Shown in pieces: positions 26,571 through 36,324 of a stretch of DNA of 61,328 bases. The stretch spans positions 1 through 61,328 of the forward strand of contig JBBQJT010000016.1 of the NCBI GenBank assembly GCA_038326165.1, read 5' to 3'. Within the stretch, counting starts at the first letter, position 1, and each line of letters begins with the position of its first letter. This stretch comes from JAEUUM01 sp038326165 (GTDB lineage: Bacteria; Bacteroidota; Bacteroidia; Chitinophagales; Saprospiraceae). Below the pieces are notes generated by a model. That model did not search any database and was not told where the DNA came from. It saw only the letters and a program-made list of their open reading frames with translations. The position numbers and the translations under genes are program-made.

Positions 26571-29126
26571 CTACATTTTAATAAATTTCTGAGTATAGTT
26601 CTTTGAACCATTCTTAGCTTGAATAATGTAGATCCCTTTGGGTAATGTTGCTATGTCGATTTCATTATTATTACCAATAGAATTAACTTCTTGAATCAAA
26701 TTCCCATTTAATGTATGTATTCTAAAGGATTCAAAATTCAAATCGCCAGTCACTACATTTAAACTGTTTACGGCAGGATTTGGATAAACTTTGAAGCCTA
26801 GCACAGCCTGATTGACAATTGAAGAAACAGTAGCATCATCTACGCGGAAATCCCACGCTCCGCGACCATAAGTACCAAAACGGGCAATCTTGTGGTTTGG
26901 AATATATTCCACACTCCAAAACGTTTGATTGGGCGTTGATTTGCCAGCCAATGGATACCAAGAGCCTTTGGCTACAGAATATATAAAAGGCCCAGCCTCA
27001 GTGGCTGCGAAAAAGAGTGACTCGTCTTCATTTGCAACAATATTGAATACCAATGTACCAGGCAGTCCAGTTGACATAGGTTGAAAAGTCAAACCGCCAG
27101 TTGTTGACTTGAGAACAGCTGGATTAGAATATCCGCTTCCGCAAACATAAACCACATCTAGATCTAATTCAGAAGATAGAATTCCGGAACCGTATAAATA
27201 TTGACCACCAGGAACACTTGCTGTTTTAAACCATTGTAGACCTTTGTTCTCAGAAACATAAAATTTGCCATTGCTGGTCGTAACATATATTCTTTTGTTA
27301 TCCAATGGCGATACTGACACAGCACTTACTTCACCTCCAGAATCGGCTTTAAAATCATAAGGAAATTGAGTCACAACCAATTCAGAATTTATGTATTCCA
27401 AGCGGATTAAAAAAGAACCAGAACCACCCAAGATAGTACTGCCACCTGCTAAGTATACAGCATGTTTGTCCGTTTCGCCTGTAGAAACCAATGGTGGAAT
27501 CCAAACACTTTCATCCTGAGAATCTATTTCATAACCTAAAGTTTTACTAAAGTTATTGGTGTAAAAAGTTATTGCTCCGCCAGGATAAACAGTCCAAAAG
27601 CCAGTTCCATTTTTGGTAAATTCTAAATGACCGTAATCTCCGGAAATAACTTGTTTCAAACTTAGAACTGATCTATCTTCAGGATCCGATGAGCCTGATT
27701 GCCAGCCCTGATCTTGCGAACCCGCAGTAAATAAATTAAAAGATCCTGGTTTGGTACGGACATCGTAAAATTGGGCATTATTGAGGTTTTTCAATGTAAT
27801 ATTGACATTGGTTTCACCATAATTCTTGGTAACAGATATACCGCCGTGATTACAATTTACCGTAAAATAACTTCCATCAGTTTTTTGAAATTCTTTGAAA
27901 TACATCATGTCAGCGTGAAGTTTAAACTTAACATTGCCGTAGTATTCCCACCATTCATTGATTTTAATCCAACTTCCACCAGAGTTCTGGCTTCTGTAGC
28001 AATTAACCTCACCAAACATCAAAAAGTTAGGTGCAGAAGGGAAACAGAATATTCCGACATCCCAAGGGCTAATTGGCAATTCAGCCTTCTGTTGCCAACT
28101 TGCGCCAAGATCGTCAGATTGAAAAACGATATTGTTTTTGTTGAGGACATACATTCTTAAATTGCCGTTAGGAGTGTAGGCGCAACTTGCTTTGAAATCA
28201 AAGTTACTCCCAAGACCTAAACTTCCCTCATTCAATAGTTCAAATTCACTGCTTGTGAAATTCCATTTGAAGAATCTTGTTTTTGTAGTAGTTCTTTGGA
28301 GCAAATACAAATCATTTGAGAAGCCTGGGTTCAACAACAAATAATCCTGTGGGTTATTGCTTTGAAGTGTGTCAACTGTCTCATATGATTCACCATAATT
28401 GGTGCTTCGGTACAATCTGACCTGAGTACCAGAGCTCGGACTTTTTTCATTAGAAAGAAAAAAAGCAGTTTTTCCAGGGTCATTTAATACTGTCCAATCC
28501 TTTCTTTGGAAAACAGAAGCATTGGGAACTTGTGTTACTGCTTCAGTCCAGGTTTTGCCATCGTCATCTGAATAGTAAGGTTTGCTATTTCTTGACGTTG
28601 ATATTCTTTTGCCATTGGGAGTTTTGAAGATCCTAATAAAATTACTTCCAAATCTGAATTCTTGATTGAGAACTTTCCAATTAGAACCGTCTGATTTTCC
28701 TTTAAAAATTGGGCCACCGTCGCCTATTGAGTAAAGGTAATCAGTTTCAGGATCGTAATCAGTAGCTCTTTGGCTGCCACAAACATCAAATGGGCCTCTT
28801 TCATACCACTGCCCAAATACTGCACTGTCAGCAAAAAATTCTATCCCTCCTCTGGTATTTATTCCTCCAAATGTTTTTGTTTTATAGTCGTTGATTTGGT
28901 CTTGATTACGGCTCTCAATTTCACGCCAGTCAATTCCAGATGCTGTTTTATGCATCAATTCAATCCAAGCTTTTCGTTTTATTTGCCTGTTAGGATCCTC
29001 CTCACCTTCAGGTTGCAGAAAAGTAGATGATTCTGTTTTTTTTATGTTTGATGTTGAGAGATTCCTAACCAGAAAAATACTGGTACCCATCAAAAGGATA
29101 GAGGCAACAATCACAATGTTCTTCAT
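26571..29126 (-). CDS. T9SS-secreted beta-propeller (BNR/Vps10-like) protein
   Basis: An 851-residue exported protein with an N-terminal hydrophobic segment (about 4-22). The middle consists of sialidase/BNR-like Asp-box repeats, for example YSDDDGKTW, YRSTNYGESY, FQSDDLGASW, YRSQNSGGSW and YVSENKGLQWF, typical of multi-blade propellers. The last 80 residues are a type A sorting domain (GFKVYPNPAVNSLNVV ... LPKGIYIIQAKNG). It may be a surface glycosidase-like or adhesive protein; no catalytic residues could be assigned. A -33/-7 promoter lies upstream. It ends three bases from the convergent Mpo1-like gene. Confidence 0.85.
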   Translation of the reverse strand: MKNIVIVASILLMGTSIFLVRNLSTSNIKKTESSTFLQPEGEEDPNRQIKRKAWIELMHKTASGIDWREIESRNQDQINDYKTKTFGGINTRGGIEFFADSAVFGQWYERGPFDVCGSQRATDYDPETDYLYSIGDGGPIFKGKSDGSNWKVLNQEFRFGSNFIRIFKTPNGKRISTSRNSKPYYSDDDGKTWTEAVTQVPNASVFQRKDWTVLNDPGKTAFFLSNEKSPSSGTQVRLYRSTNYGESYETVDTLQSNNPQDYLLLNPGFSNDLYLLQRTTTKTRFFKWNFTSSEFELLNEGSLGLGSNFDFKASCAYTPNGNLRMYVLNKNNIVFQSDDLGASWQQKAELPISPWDVGIFCFPSAPNFLMFGEVNCYRSQNSGGSWIKINEWWEYYGNVKFKLHADMMYFKEFQKTDGSYFTVNCNHGGISVTKNYGETNVNITLKNLNNAQFYDVRTKPGSFNLFTAGSQDQGWQSGSSDPEDRSVLSLKQVISGDYGHLEFTKNGTGFWTVYPGGAITFYTNNFSKTLGYEIDSQDESVWIPPLVSTGETDKHAVYLAGGSTILGGSGSFLIRLEYINSELVVTQFPYDFKADSGGEVSAVSVSPLDNKRIYVTTSNGKFYVSENKGLQWFKTASVPGGQYLYGSGILSSELDLDVVYVCGSGYSNPAVLKSTTGGLTFQPMSTGLPGTLVFNIVANEDESLFFAATEAGPFIYSVAKGSWYPLAGKSTPNQTFWSVEYIPNHKIARFGTYGRGAWDFRVDDATVSSIVNQAVLGFKVYPNPAVNSLNVVTGDLNFESFRIHTLNGNLIQEVNSIGNNNEIDIATLPKGIYIIQAKNGSKNYTQKFIKM

Positions 29127-29147
29127 TCAGCTTTAAGTTTTATAATT

Positions 29148-29179
29148 CAAATATAATAGCAATTGACTTACTTCTCCAA
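29148..29179 (-). promoter_or_regulatory. -33/-7 promoter for the beta-propeller gene
   Basis: On the minus strand TTG (29177-29179) and TATATTTG (29148-29155) are 21 bases apart; the leader is about 20 bases. One of the better complete promoters in the window. Confidence 0.55.
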
Positions 29180-29181
29180 GT

Positions 29182-30264
29182 TTATAATTTTGAGTTACGG
29201 TTTCTAAGATAATGATCAGCAATAACTAATGCTGCCATTGATTCCACTATTGGCACAGCTCGAGGCAATACGCAGGGGTCATGTCTTCCTTTTACTTGAA
29301 AGTTTTCTTCCTTGCCTTCTTTATTCAAGGTGATTTGAGGCACTTGTATTGACGAAACCGGTTTGAAAATAGCATGAAATTTGATTGGCATTCCATTTGA
29401 AATTCCGCCTTGAATTCCACCACTGTGATTGGATAAAGTGGAAATTTTTTCATCTAAGATTGAAAATGTATCATTGTAGTTGGAACCGAATTGTTGAGAA
29501 GCTTCAAAACCATCCCCAATAGCAAACGCTTTGCAAGCATTGATCCCAATTATTGCCTTGGCAAGTTCAGCGTGCAACTTATCAAATACAGGCTCTCCTA
29601 ATCCTGCAGGGACTCCATTGATTTGACATGTTATTTGCCCACCTATTGTATCACCCTTTTCCTTTATTTTATGAATTAAGTCAATGTATTCTTTTTCAAA
29701 TTCATCATTGGGACAACGTGAACTGTATTCATATCTTTTTTTAAGTTGTGTTTCTTCTACTTCATAAGGATCAAATTTTAATTCTCCTGCTTGTGCTACA
29801 AAAGCGAATATTTCTATACCGAAATGGTTTAAAATTTGTTCAGCTATTGCTCCAGCCACTACCCTTGAGGCTGTTTCTCTGGCAGAAGATCTTCCGCCAC
29901 CTCTATGGTCGCGAATACCGTATTTACTATAATAACTGAAATCAGCATGCCCTGGTCTAAAGATATGTTCCAGATGTTTGTAATCGTCAGATTTTGAGTC
30001 TTCGTTCAGTATTGTAAAACCTATTGGTGTACCAGTTGTGTATCCATCAAAAATGCCAGATAAAAATTTCACTTGATCAGATTCTTTTCTCTGACTAGTC
30101 AGGGTTGAAAATCCTGGTTTTCTTTTATCAAGTTTTGATTGAATCAAATCAAAATCAAGTTTTAAACCTGCTGGAACACCATCGAGTATTCCGCCTATTG
30201 CTTCACCGTGTGATTCACCAAAAGTGGTCAGTTCTAATATTTTTCCAAAAGTGTTTCCTGACAT
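29182..30264 (-). CDS. aroC: Chorismate synthase
   Basis: AroC makes chorismate from EPSP using reduced FMN, the last shikimate-pathway step. The protein is 360 residues. Motifs are GESHGEAIGGILDG near the N-terminus, the RPGHADFSYYSKYGIRDHRGGGRSSARET core (positions about 105-135), and KGRHDPCVLPRAVPIVE near the end. ATG 30264 (MSGNTFGK) is the family's start and follows a -7 box; a longer in-frame extension to 30408 is spurious. Confidence 0.97.
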   Translation of the reverse strand: MSGNTFGKILELTTFGESHGEAIGGILDGVPAGLKLDFDLIQSKLDKRKPGFSTLTSQRKESDQVKFLSGIFDGYTTGTPIGFTILNEDSKSDDYKHLEHIFRPGHADFSYYSKYGIRDHRGGGRSSARETASRVVAGAIAEQILNHFGIEIFAFVAQAGELKFDPYEVEETQLKKRYEYSSRCPNDEFEKEYIDLIHKIKEKGDTIGGQITCQINGVPAGLGEPVFDKLHAELAKAIIGINACKAFAIGDGFEASQQFGSNYNDTFSILDEKISTLSNHSGGIQGGISNGMPIKFHAIFKPVSSIQVPQITLNKEGKEENFQVKGRHDPCVLPRAVPIVESMAALVIADHYLRNRNSKL

Positions 30265-30272
30265 AATATTTG

Positions 30273-30280
30273 CAAAAGTA
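30273..30280 (-). promoter_or_regulatory. -7 box TACTTTTG directly before aroC
   Basis: A full TAnnTTTG match on the minus strand, eight bases before the aroC ATG, implying a leaderless or near-leaderless mRNA. Confidence 0.55.
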
Positions 30281-30337
30281 AACCGAATAGAGTTGATTTC
30301 GTTTAAGAACTTTGATCTTTGTGAATCAGCATGAAAA

Positions 30338-32743
30338 ATGAAACAATTAATTAACGCTAAGGTTGAAATATTTCCGCATGATGGAGGCCATGCCTTGGAA
30401 TTCGACAAGGTTTTGAATCTGGCGAGTGCATACTGTATGGGAGCTTCCGGCGTTCAACAACTTATTAAGCTAGAGCCCTTGTCCAATGTTAAGGAAATTT
30501 CAATACTGCTGCATGAAGTAAGTGAATGTAAGCTTGGTTTAACAGATAAGGATGTTTTACCAATTTATAACTACAATGATATTAATCTAGCCATTGAAAG
30601 AATTCAAATTGAAAATTACGTTCTCGATCTTGAGGATATCATTTCAATTAAGGACGTATTGAGGATTGTCAAAGGAATAGACCAATATTTCTCACAAATT
30701 CGATCAAACATATATCCACACTTATACGCTCACATTCGAAAGCAAAATATCGAGTATGCATCATTAATCGCTATCCAACGAATTGTTAATGATGAAGGAG
30801 AAGTGCGTTCAGATGCCTCAGAAGAACTGGTAAAAATTCGGAAAAGAATAGGTTCAAAACAACAGGTCGTTGAAAAACAATTTCGTTTTGCTTTGAACAC
30901 TTATAAAGCAAAAGGAATTCTGGCTGAAAATCTTGAAAGTATCAGAAATGGCCGAAGGGTCTTGACTGTGATGAGTGAGTTCAAAAAGCAAGTTAAGGGT
31001 ATTCTACATGATGAGTCGGCAACAGGTAAAATGGTTTACATCGAACCCGAAGAGGTTATAGAGCCAAACAATGAATTATTTGATTTAGAGCAAGAAGAAA
31101 GGCGTGAAATATATCGAGTAATAAAGGAATTGTGCCAATTTTTAAGTGCCAACCACTTAGAGCTTACAAGACAATTTGAATTGTTGGTTTTGTTTGATGT
31201 AATCCACGCCAAGGCTAAATTGGCCGTGGATATGGATGCTGAAATTCCTCAGTTGAAACAAAAACCACAATTCAACATCAAAAACGCAAGGCATCCTTTG
31301 TTGTTATTGAAGAACAAATCATTAAGTAAAACAACCGTCCCTTTTGATCTGCATTTTGATCGTGACAATCATATTCTGGTTATCAGTGGACCAAATGCAG
31401 GAGGTAAGTCGATACTTATGAAAAGTATTGGTTTGATTCAATTGATGATGCAAAGTGGCTTCTTGGTTCCTATGGACAAGTATAGTGAAATGGGTGTTTT
31501 TGACAAACTTTGTGCAGATATTGGTGACTTGCAAAGCTTTGAGGATGATTTGTCCACCTATTCAGGAAAAGTTAGGAATATGGCGCAATTCATGCAGATA
31601 GCCAATGACAGAACATTGATACTAATAGATGAATTTGGAAGTGGAACTGATCCGAGAATGGGAGGTGCTATCGCAGAAGCAGTTTTAAAAAATTTGCATG
31701 AAAAAGGTGTATTTGCAGTCATGACAACACATTATGGAAATCTAAAGGTGTTTACCTATAAAACTAAGGGAATTTTCAACGGCGCAATGCATTTTGACAA
31801 AGAACTGTTGCAACCTAGTTATAAGTTTTTGGCGGGCAGACCTGGATCCTCCTATGCTTATGAAATTACCCGAAAAATGGGTTTTCCTCAAGATGTGATG
31901 GATTATGCGCTCAATCAAAGTGGTCAGAAAGAAAATGCTGTTGAAGACATATTGATTGACCTACAGCAAGAATTGGTCAGACTTCAAGAGCAAGCCAATG
32001 AGGTAAATAAGAAAGAAGAAAAATTAGAAAGACTTATTCGTTCTTATGATGAATTACAAAAAAGTCTTGAACTCAACAAAAAGAAATTCAAATTAGAACA
32101 AAAGGAAACTACCCTTCAAAAGAAATTTCAAGAAAGCAAGGAAATTGATAAGTTGTTAAAAGAACTTAGAGAAGAGAAAAATGTAGAAAAGATTGCAAGT
32201 ATATCAGCTAAATTTAGAGAGGAACAAAAGAAAACTGAAATTGAAAGACAAGTGCTTGAGAAAGAAGTAATTCAGGATCTTGTTAAGGGGGCAGGTTCAA
32301 AACCTTTGCAAAAAGGTGACTTCGTTCGAATAAAAACAGGTGGTGCTGTTGGTGAAATCACCCAAATTGATAAAAACAAAGTCCAAGTCAAGCTTGGGGA
32401 TCTATTGGTGTCCGTAAAAATCACAGACGTGAGCCTAGTTAACAAAGATTCAGTACCTGAAAAAAAATCAGCAAGCTACACAGATATCAATCGAATTGCT
32501 GAAGTAGAATCTAAAGTTGACCTAAGAGGTATGCGAAAAGATGAGGCTCTAAAGGTACTTGAATCATTTGTAGATAATGCGCTGATTCATAGCGTACAAC
32601 ATCTCAGAATATTACATGGAAGGGGAGATGGGATATTGAAGAAAGCGGTACACGCCAAACTCAAAGAATACAAAGATGTTACCAAAGTCTATCATCCTGA
32701 TGAAGAGTTCGGAGGAGTAGGAATTACATTGGTTCAACTTTAG
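30338..32743 (+). CDS. mutS2: Endonuclease MutS2 with Smr domain
   Basis: An 801-residue MutS2 ATPase. It carries the MutS core, Walker A GPNAGGKS (about residue 350), Walker B LILIDEFGSGTDPRMGG, a long coiled coil (about 530-650), and a C-terminal Smr nuclease domain with VDLRGMRKDEAL and LHGRGDGILKKAV. MutS2 suppresses recombination and, in some bacteria, rescues collided ribosomes. Its start at 30338 overlaps a short out-of-frame frame beginning ATG 30331. A weak box GATCTTTG (30314-30321) precedes it. It diverges from aroC. Confidence 0.93.
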   Translation: MKQLINAKVEIFPHDGGHALEFDKVLNLASAYCMGASGVQQLIKLEPLSNVKEISILLHEVSECKLGLTDKDVLPIYNYNDINLAIERIQIENYVLDLEDIISIKDVLRIVKGIDQYFSQIRSNIYPHLYAHIRKQNIEYASLIAIQRIVNDEGEVRSDASEELVKIRKRIGSKQQVVEKQFRFALNTYKAKGILAENLESIRNGRRVLTVMSEFKKQVKGILHDESATGKMVYIEPEEVIEPNNELFDLEQEERREIYRVIKELCQFLSANHLELTRQFELLVLFDVIHAKAKLAVDMDAEIPQLKQKPQFNIKNARHPLLLLKNKSLSKTTVPFDLHFDRDNHILVISGPNAGGKSILMKSIGLIQLMMQSGFLVPMDKYSEMGVFDKLCADIGDLQSFEDDLSTYSGKVRNMAQFMQIANDRTLILIDEFGSGTDPRMGGAIAEAVLKNLHEKGVFAVMTTHYGNLKVFTYKTKGIFNGAMHFDKELLQPSYKFLAGRPGSSYAYEITRKMGFPQDVMDYALNQSGQKENAVEDILIDLQQELVRLQEQANEVNKKEEKLERLIRSYDELQKSLELNKKKFKLEQKETTLQKKFQESKEIDKLLKELREEKNVEKIASISAKFREEQKKTEIERQVLEKEVIQDLVKGAGSKPLQKGDFVRIKTGGAVGEITQIDKNKVQVKLGDLLVSVKITDVSLVNKDSVPEKKSASYTDINRIAEVESKVDLRGMRKDEALKVLESFVDNALIHSVQHLRILHGRGDGILKKAVHAKLKEYKDVTKVYHPDEEFGGVGITLVQL

Positions 32744-32750
32744 CCAAACA

Positions 32751-32786
32751 AAAAATCCCAAGCTTTTGTAGCTCAGGATTTTTTTT
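32751..32786. terminator. Bidirectional terminator between mutS2 and ndk
   Basis: AAAAATCC ... GGATTTTT with an inner AGCT/AGCT pairing; runs of A and T on both sides make it work for both converging genes. Confidence 0.85.
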
Positions 32787-32804
32787 ATTGCTTAGAGAAA
32801 AATA

Positions 32805-33227
32805 CTATCTAAATATTTCAGTTCCAGCGAAATGGAAAGCTCCTTCGATAGCTGCATTTTCATCAGAATCTGAACCGTGAACCGCATTTTCACCAATACT
32901 TTTGGCAAAAAGCGCTCTAATTGTACCCGGGGCCGCATCAGCAGGGTTGGTAGCACCGATCAATTTACGGAAATCCTCGACTGCATTCTCTTTTTCTAAG
33001 ATTGCTGCAACTATAGGACCTGATGACATGAAATCTACCAATTCTCCATAAAAGGGCCTTTCCTTGTGCACTTCATAAAATTCACCTGCTTTTTCAGATG
33101 ATAAACGCGAGTACTTAAGTGCTACAATTCGAAATCCAGCCTGGTTTATATGGTTTAATATTGCCCCAATGTGCCCAGATTTCACTGCATCTGGCTTTAT
33201 CATCGTAAAAGTTCTTTTTCCTGACAT
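32805..33227 (-). CDS. ndk: Nucleoside-diphosphate kinase
   Basis: Ndk passes phosphate from ATP to other nucleoside diphosphates through a phosphohistidine. The 140 residues carry the active-site signature NAVHGSDSDENA with His117, plus the N-terminal TFTMIKPDAVKSGHIG. A -7 box lies 34 bases upstream and the bidirectional hairpin downstream. Confidence 0.98.
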   Translation of the reverse strand: MSGKRTFTMIKPDAVKSGHIGAILNHINQAGFRIVALKYSRLSSEKAGEFYEVHKERPFYGELVDFMSSGPIVAAILEKENAVEDFRKLIGATNPADAAPGTIRALFAKSIGENAVHGSDSDENAAIEGAFHFAGTEIFR

Positions 33228-33260
33228 TGCTATTTAGGTTTTAATTATTATAAGTTGATA

Positions 33261-33268
33261 CAAAGTTA
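33261..33268 (-). promoter_or_regulatory. -7 box TAACTTTG for ndk
   Basis: Full TAnnTTTG match on the minus strand, giving a leader of about 30 bases. Confidence 0.5.
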
Positions 33269-33378
33269 TGTGCTTGAACCTCAAGCCGGCTGATTAGGTT
33301 GCGTAATTTGCAATTAATTAACTAATTTTATCTTTTATTTTTTCTTTTTATGGGAACAAAAGAGATCTCTATAAGTAG

Positions 33379-33654
33379 TATTATTACCAGTTCCCCCTTA
33401 AAAGTTTAAATGTTTTTCCAAATCCCATTTCTAATGATCAGAATTTTCTTCAAATCCAACTGAATGACCAAAGGGCTTCAACTCGTCAACGGAATTTGAC
33501 AGACATAAGTGGTCGTGAAATTCAGGCAGAAATAATAGATCCAAAGGAAAGTATTTTCATGCTAAACATGAAAAAAATACCCTTAGATTTGTACCTGCTC
33601 CAGTTTGAAATAGATAATGGAAATAGTTATACCTAAAAAGTAATAAAACAATAG
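33379..33654 (+). pseudogene. Relic of a T9SS type A sorting domain
   Basis: In the otherwise geneless stretch 33228-33672 one plus-strand frame, with no start codon in front of it, reads LNVFPNPISNDQNFLQIQL, then TDISGREIQAEI, then IPLDLYLLQFEIDNGNSYT, a TAA stop (33634-33636), and KVIKQ with a final TAG. This is the order and spacing of a complete C-terminal sorting domain, interrupted by one stop just before the conserved KVIK end. The frame is closed upstream by TAG at 33376. I read it as the leftover tail of a deleted secreted-protein gene. The rest of the gap holds only the ndk promoter. Confidence 0.7.
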
Positions 33655-33672
33655 GATTAGGGAGCATGAAAA

Positions 33673-35133
33673 TTATTTCATTTTCTTTAGGATTGTAATG
33701 CCACCTTCAACACCAACTATTTGGTATTTGTATTGCCCTAATTGATCGCTTGAGGAATTTTTTATGCCAAATCTTTCGGCATATTCATCTGAAATAAACA
33801 GGTAATCCATATTTAGATTGTTGGCATAACTCAAAAAATTAATTTTTTTATGGGCTTTGCTGTTTTGCTGCAAATCGGCATAGCTTAAATCACTTTGAAT
33901 TCTATTGAAGTACTTAATTTCATTAAATATGTAGGTCATTGGAGCCAGTATATTTACTTGATGTGTGTTTTCCTTGATATATTTTAATGACAAATTTCTA
34001 TAAACTTGAGGGTTAAATTTATTTTGGGCAATCTGAAAGTCATAATAAAAATTAGAAAAAACGTATAGGACAATTGCCAAAATTATGGCTCTCCTTTTTA
34101 ACTTGTTTGGGTTAATTGTAACGAGGCCTTGAAAAATATCATGAAATGAATGAATGAATAGAAGCAACAAAAATGGAAAATAAAGTAGTAAATACTTACT
34201 CGTTTTGTTGACAGAAAGAATAGAAAGTCCTAATATTAAAAGGCCGGTATAAAGCATCAGAATCCTATGCTTCATCATTTCTTTTCTGTTTAAAATAATA
34301 GACAACAAAATCAAAGTACTAAAGAAAACCTCCTTTGGACTGTGAAAAAATCGCATTTGTTCATCAAGTATTTTCTTCAGCAGATGTAGTATACTAGGCA
34401 TGGATGTATCCTGGTATATAGCTGGAGAGTCATTGATTTGATACAACCAATAATTATAATTAAACTCTTTTGTAAAGTCAAAGAAATAAACCGAAAAGCC
34501 TAGTATTGAGGTTAAAAGGAAGCCAGGTATTCTTTTATATGACTTAAACCAAAGTAATATTCCCGCTCCAGCTCCGATATAAATTAATCCATTCAAATGC
34601 GTTGAAGCAGCTAATCCAGCCAAAAATCCCGCAACTAAAACATGGTTACTGGAAGCAGTTGACCTCATACTAAAATTAAGGAGCAAATAGGAACCAAAGC
34701 CCAAAGCCATAACCAGAATTTCCGGTCTATACATGAAGCCAAACTCGAAAACCAGAGAATTGACCAAAACAAGGAAAAATCCAAGGTGAGCGTATAATAT
34801 TCCGATGTTTTTAGAAATGTGCCTAAGAAAAACAACTAAGAATGCGATTAAACTTATAAGGCTGATACTTTTGAGAACAGCACTGGAAAATCCAAATAAT
34901 TTGATAAACAAAGCACCAATGATAGTAAAAAACTTATGGTGAACAATGTGTCTATTTTCCTGGCCCGTTATTCCGTGCATCAACTCGGACTTTACAAAGC
35001 CTTTTTGTGCCAACCAATAAGCATGCTCACCCAGCCAAGCATCATCTATACCGGGAGCGGCCTGCCACCAACTGTAAACAAAACAAGTTATAATTAATAA
35101 CGAAGATGCCTTAAGTGCCCAAATACCTTTCAT
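33673..35133 (-). CDS. GT-C type glycosyltransferase, membrane protein
   Basis: A 486-residue integral membrane protein with about ten to twelve helices. The first loop carries PGIDDAWLGEHAYWLA, an acidic motif like that of ArnT/PMT-type (GT-C fold) glycosyltransferases that use lipid-linked sugars, and NGLIYIGAG and YRPEILVMALGFG occur in helices. Substrate unknown. ATG 35133 (MKGIWALKAS) is preferred to the longer frame because a -7 box lies five bases upstream. No other glycosylation genes are adjacent. Confidence 0.75.
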   Translation of the reverse strand: MKGIWALKASSLLIITCFVYSWWQAAPGIDDAWLGEHAYWLAQKGFVKSELMHGITGQENRHIVHHKFFTIIGALFIKLFGFSSAVLKSISLISLIAFLVVFLRHISKNIGILYAHLGFFLVLVNSLVFEFGFMYRPEILVMALGFGSYLLLNFSMRSTASSNHVLVAGFLAGLAASTHLNGLIYIGAGAGILLWFKSYKRIPGFLLTSILGFSVYFFDFTKEFNYNYWLYQINDSPAIYQDTSMPSILHLLKKILDEQMRFFHSPKEVFFSTLILLSIILNRKEMMKHRILMLYTGLLILGLSILSVNKTSKYLLLYFPFLLLLFIHSFHDIFQGLVTINPNKLKRRAIILAIVLYVFSNFYYDFQIAQNKFNPQVYRNLSLKYIKENTHQVNILAPMTYIFNEIKYFNRIQSDLSYADLQQNSKAHKKINFLSYANNLNMDYLFISDEYAERFGIKNSSSDQLGQYKYQIVGVEGGITILKKMK

Positions 35134-35138
35134 TGATG

Positions 35139-35146
35139 CAAAAGTA
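35139..35146 (-). promoter_or_regulatory. -7 box TACTTTTG directly before the GT-C gene
   Basis: Full TAnnTTTG match on the minus strand, five bases (CATCA) before the ATG at 35133. Confidence 0.55.
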
Positions 35147-35259
35147 GCAGAAGTATGATGGTAACAAAGCAAAATTGCACACTAAATAGTATCGCTACCT
35201 ACCAACAATATGATGATTTATTAATTTTAAAGCTTGCTTTTCAATGTCTTACATTTTGA

Positions 35260-35291
35260 TTTGGTGTATATCATGAAAAGAAGTAACTTTG
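35260..35291 (+). promoter_or_regulatory. -33/-7 promoter of the DHH-FKBP operon
   Basis: TTTG at 35260-35263 and TAACTTTG at 35284-35291 are separated by 20 bases; the leader to the GTG start is about 15 bases. Confidence 0.6.
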
Positions 35292-35310
35292 CGCGTCTTT
35301 AAAGAAAAAG

Positions 35311-36324
35311 GTGGCAGATTATACAAAGATAAAAAAGTGGCTTGAGTCCCCAAAGGATGTGGTAATCTTATCGCACCGTAATCCCGATGGTGATGCTATT
35401 GGATCTACCCTTGCGTTGCAGCTGTTTCTTGAGCAAAGTTTTCATAACGTAAAAATCATATATCCATCTGAGTATCCAAAAGTTTTTTCTTGGATGCCTA
35501 AGGTAGAAAAAACCTTAACTTATGATTTGATGCCTGAAGCATCTTTAAACGCTATTCAAAAAGCCCAAGTTATATTTTTATTGGATTTTAATTCATTGGA
35601 AAGGATTGACAAAATGGGTGATGCGGTTAAGGCAAATTCATGTCCAAAGATCATGTTGGATCACCATTTGGACCCTGAACCAATTGCTGACGAAATCATA
35701 TCAATCACATCGGCAAGTAGCACTTCTGAAATTGTTTTCGATTTTATTATTGGCCTAAGTGGTTCTATGAAACCCATAAGCATCGATATTGCTAATTGCA
35801 TATACACTGGGATAGTAACAGATACCGGTTCATTTAGATATGGAACACATCCTGATTTATTTCGAAAAGTTGCCTCTCTTTTAGAACTGGGTTTGGATGA
35901 TTCTACTATTCAGGATTTGATATTCAATTGCCTCGAGGAGAAATATTTAAAGCTCTTGGGATACTGTCTTTGGGAAAAAATGGAGATCATACCAGAATAT
36001 AATACTGGCTTGATAACATTGAGTAGAGAAGACTACCATAAATTTGAGATTCAGAGAGGCGATACTGAAGGTATTGTAAATTACCTTTTGATGTTAAAAG
36101 ACATAAAAATTGCTGCTTTTATAACCGAGCAGCCCAGTATAGTTAAACTTTCCCTACGCAGTAAGGGCGATATATCTGTTCAAGAAATTTGTAGAGACCA
36201 CTTTAAAGGTGGTGGACACAAAAATGCTTCTGGTGGAGCCTTATACAGTAGTTTGCCGGCCGTAGTAAAGAAGTTTAAAGAAATTTTACCACAATATTTT
36301 AAAGCGCAAAAAACAATTTCATGA
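35311..36324 (+). CDS. DHH/DHHA1 phosphoesterase (NrnA-like)
   Basis: A 337-residue DHH phosphoesterase, best matched to NrnA-type nanoRNase/pAp phosphatases that finish RNA decay and remove 3'-phosphoadenosine 5'-phosphate. Metal-binding motifs: HRNPDGDAIGS (22-32), DFNS near 92 and LDHHLD with D117-H119. The DHHA1 substrate domain ends with GGGHKNASGG. The start is GTG at 35311, 19 bases after a complete promoter. Its stop overlaps the FKBP start by four bases. Confidence 0.9.
   Translation: MADYTKIKKWLESPKDVVILSHRNPDGDAIGSTLALQLFLEQSFHNVKIIYPSEYPKVFSWMPKVEKTLTYDLMPEASLNAIQKAQVIFLLDFNSLERIDKMGDAVKANSCPKIMLDHHLDPEPIADEIISITSASSTSEIVFDFIIGLSGSMKPISIDIANCIYTGIVTDTGSFRYGTHPDLFRKVASLLELGLDDSTIQDLIFNCLEEKYLKLLGYCLWEKMEIIPEYNTGLITLSREDYHKFEIQRGDTEGIVNYLLMLKDIKIAAFITEQPSIVKLSLRSKGDISVQEICRDHFKGGGHKNASGGALYSSLPAVVKKFKEILPQYFKAQKTIS

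Noticed and set aside
30265..30408. N-terminal extension of aroC to 30408
   Set aside because: It runs through the promoter and past the family start MSGNTFGK at 30264, and overlaps the divergent mutS2 start.
33551..33580. Hairpin GTATTTTCATG / CATGAAAAAAATAC as a terminator
   Set aside because: It lies inside the relic sorting-domain coding sequence, has mismatches and no following T-tract.
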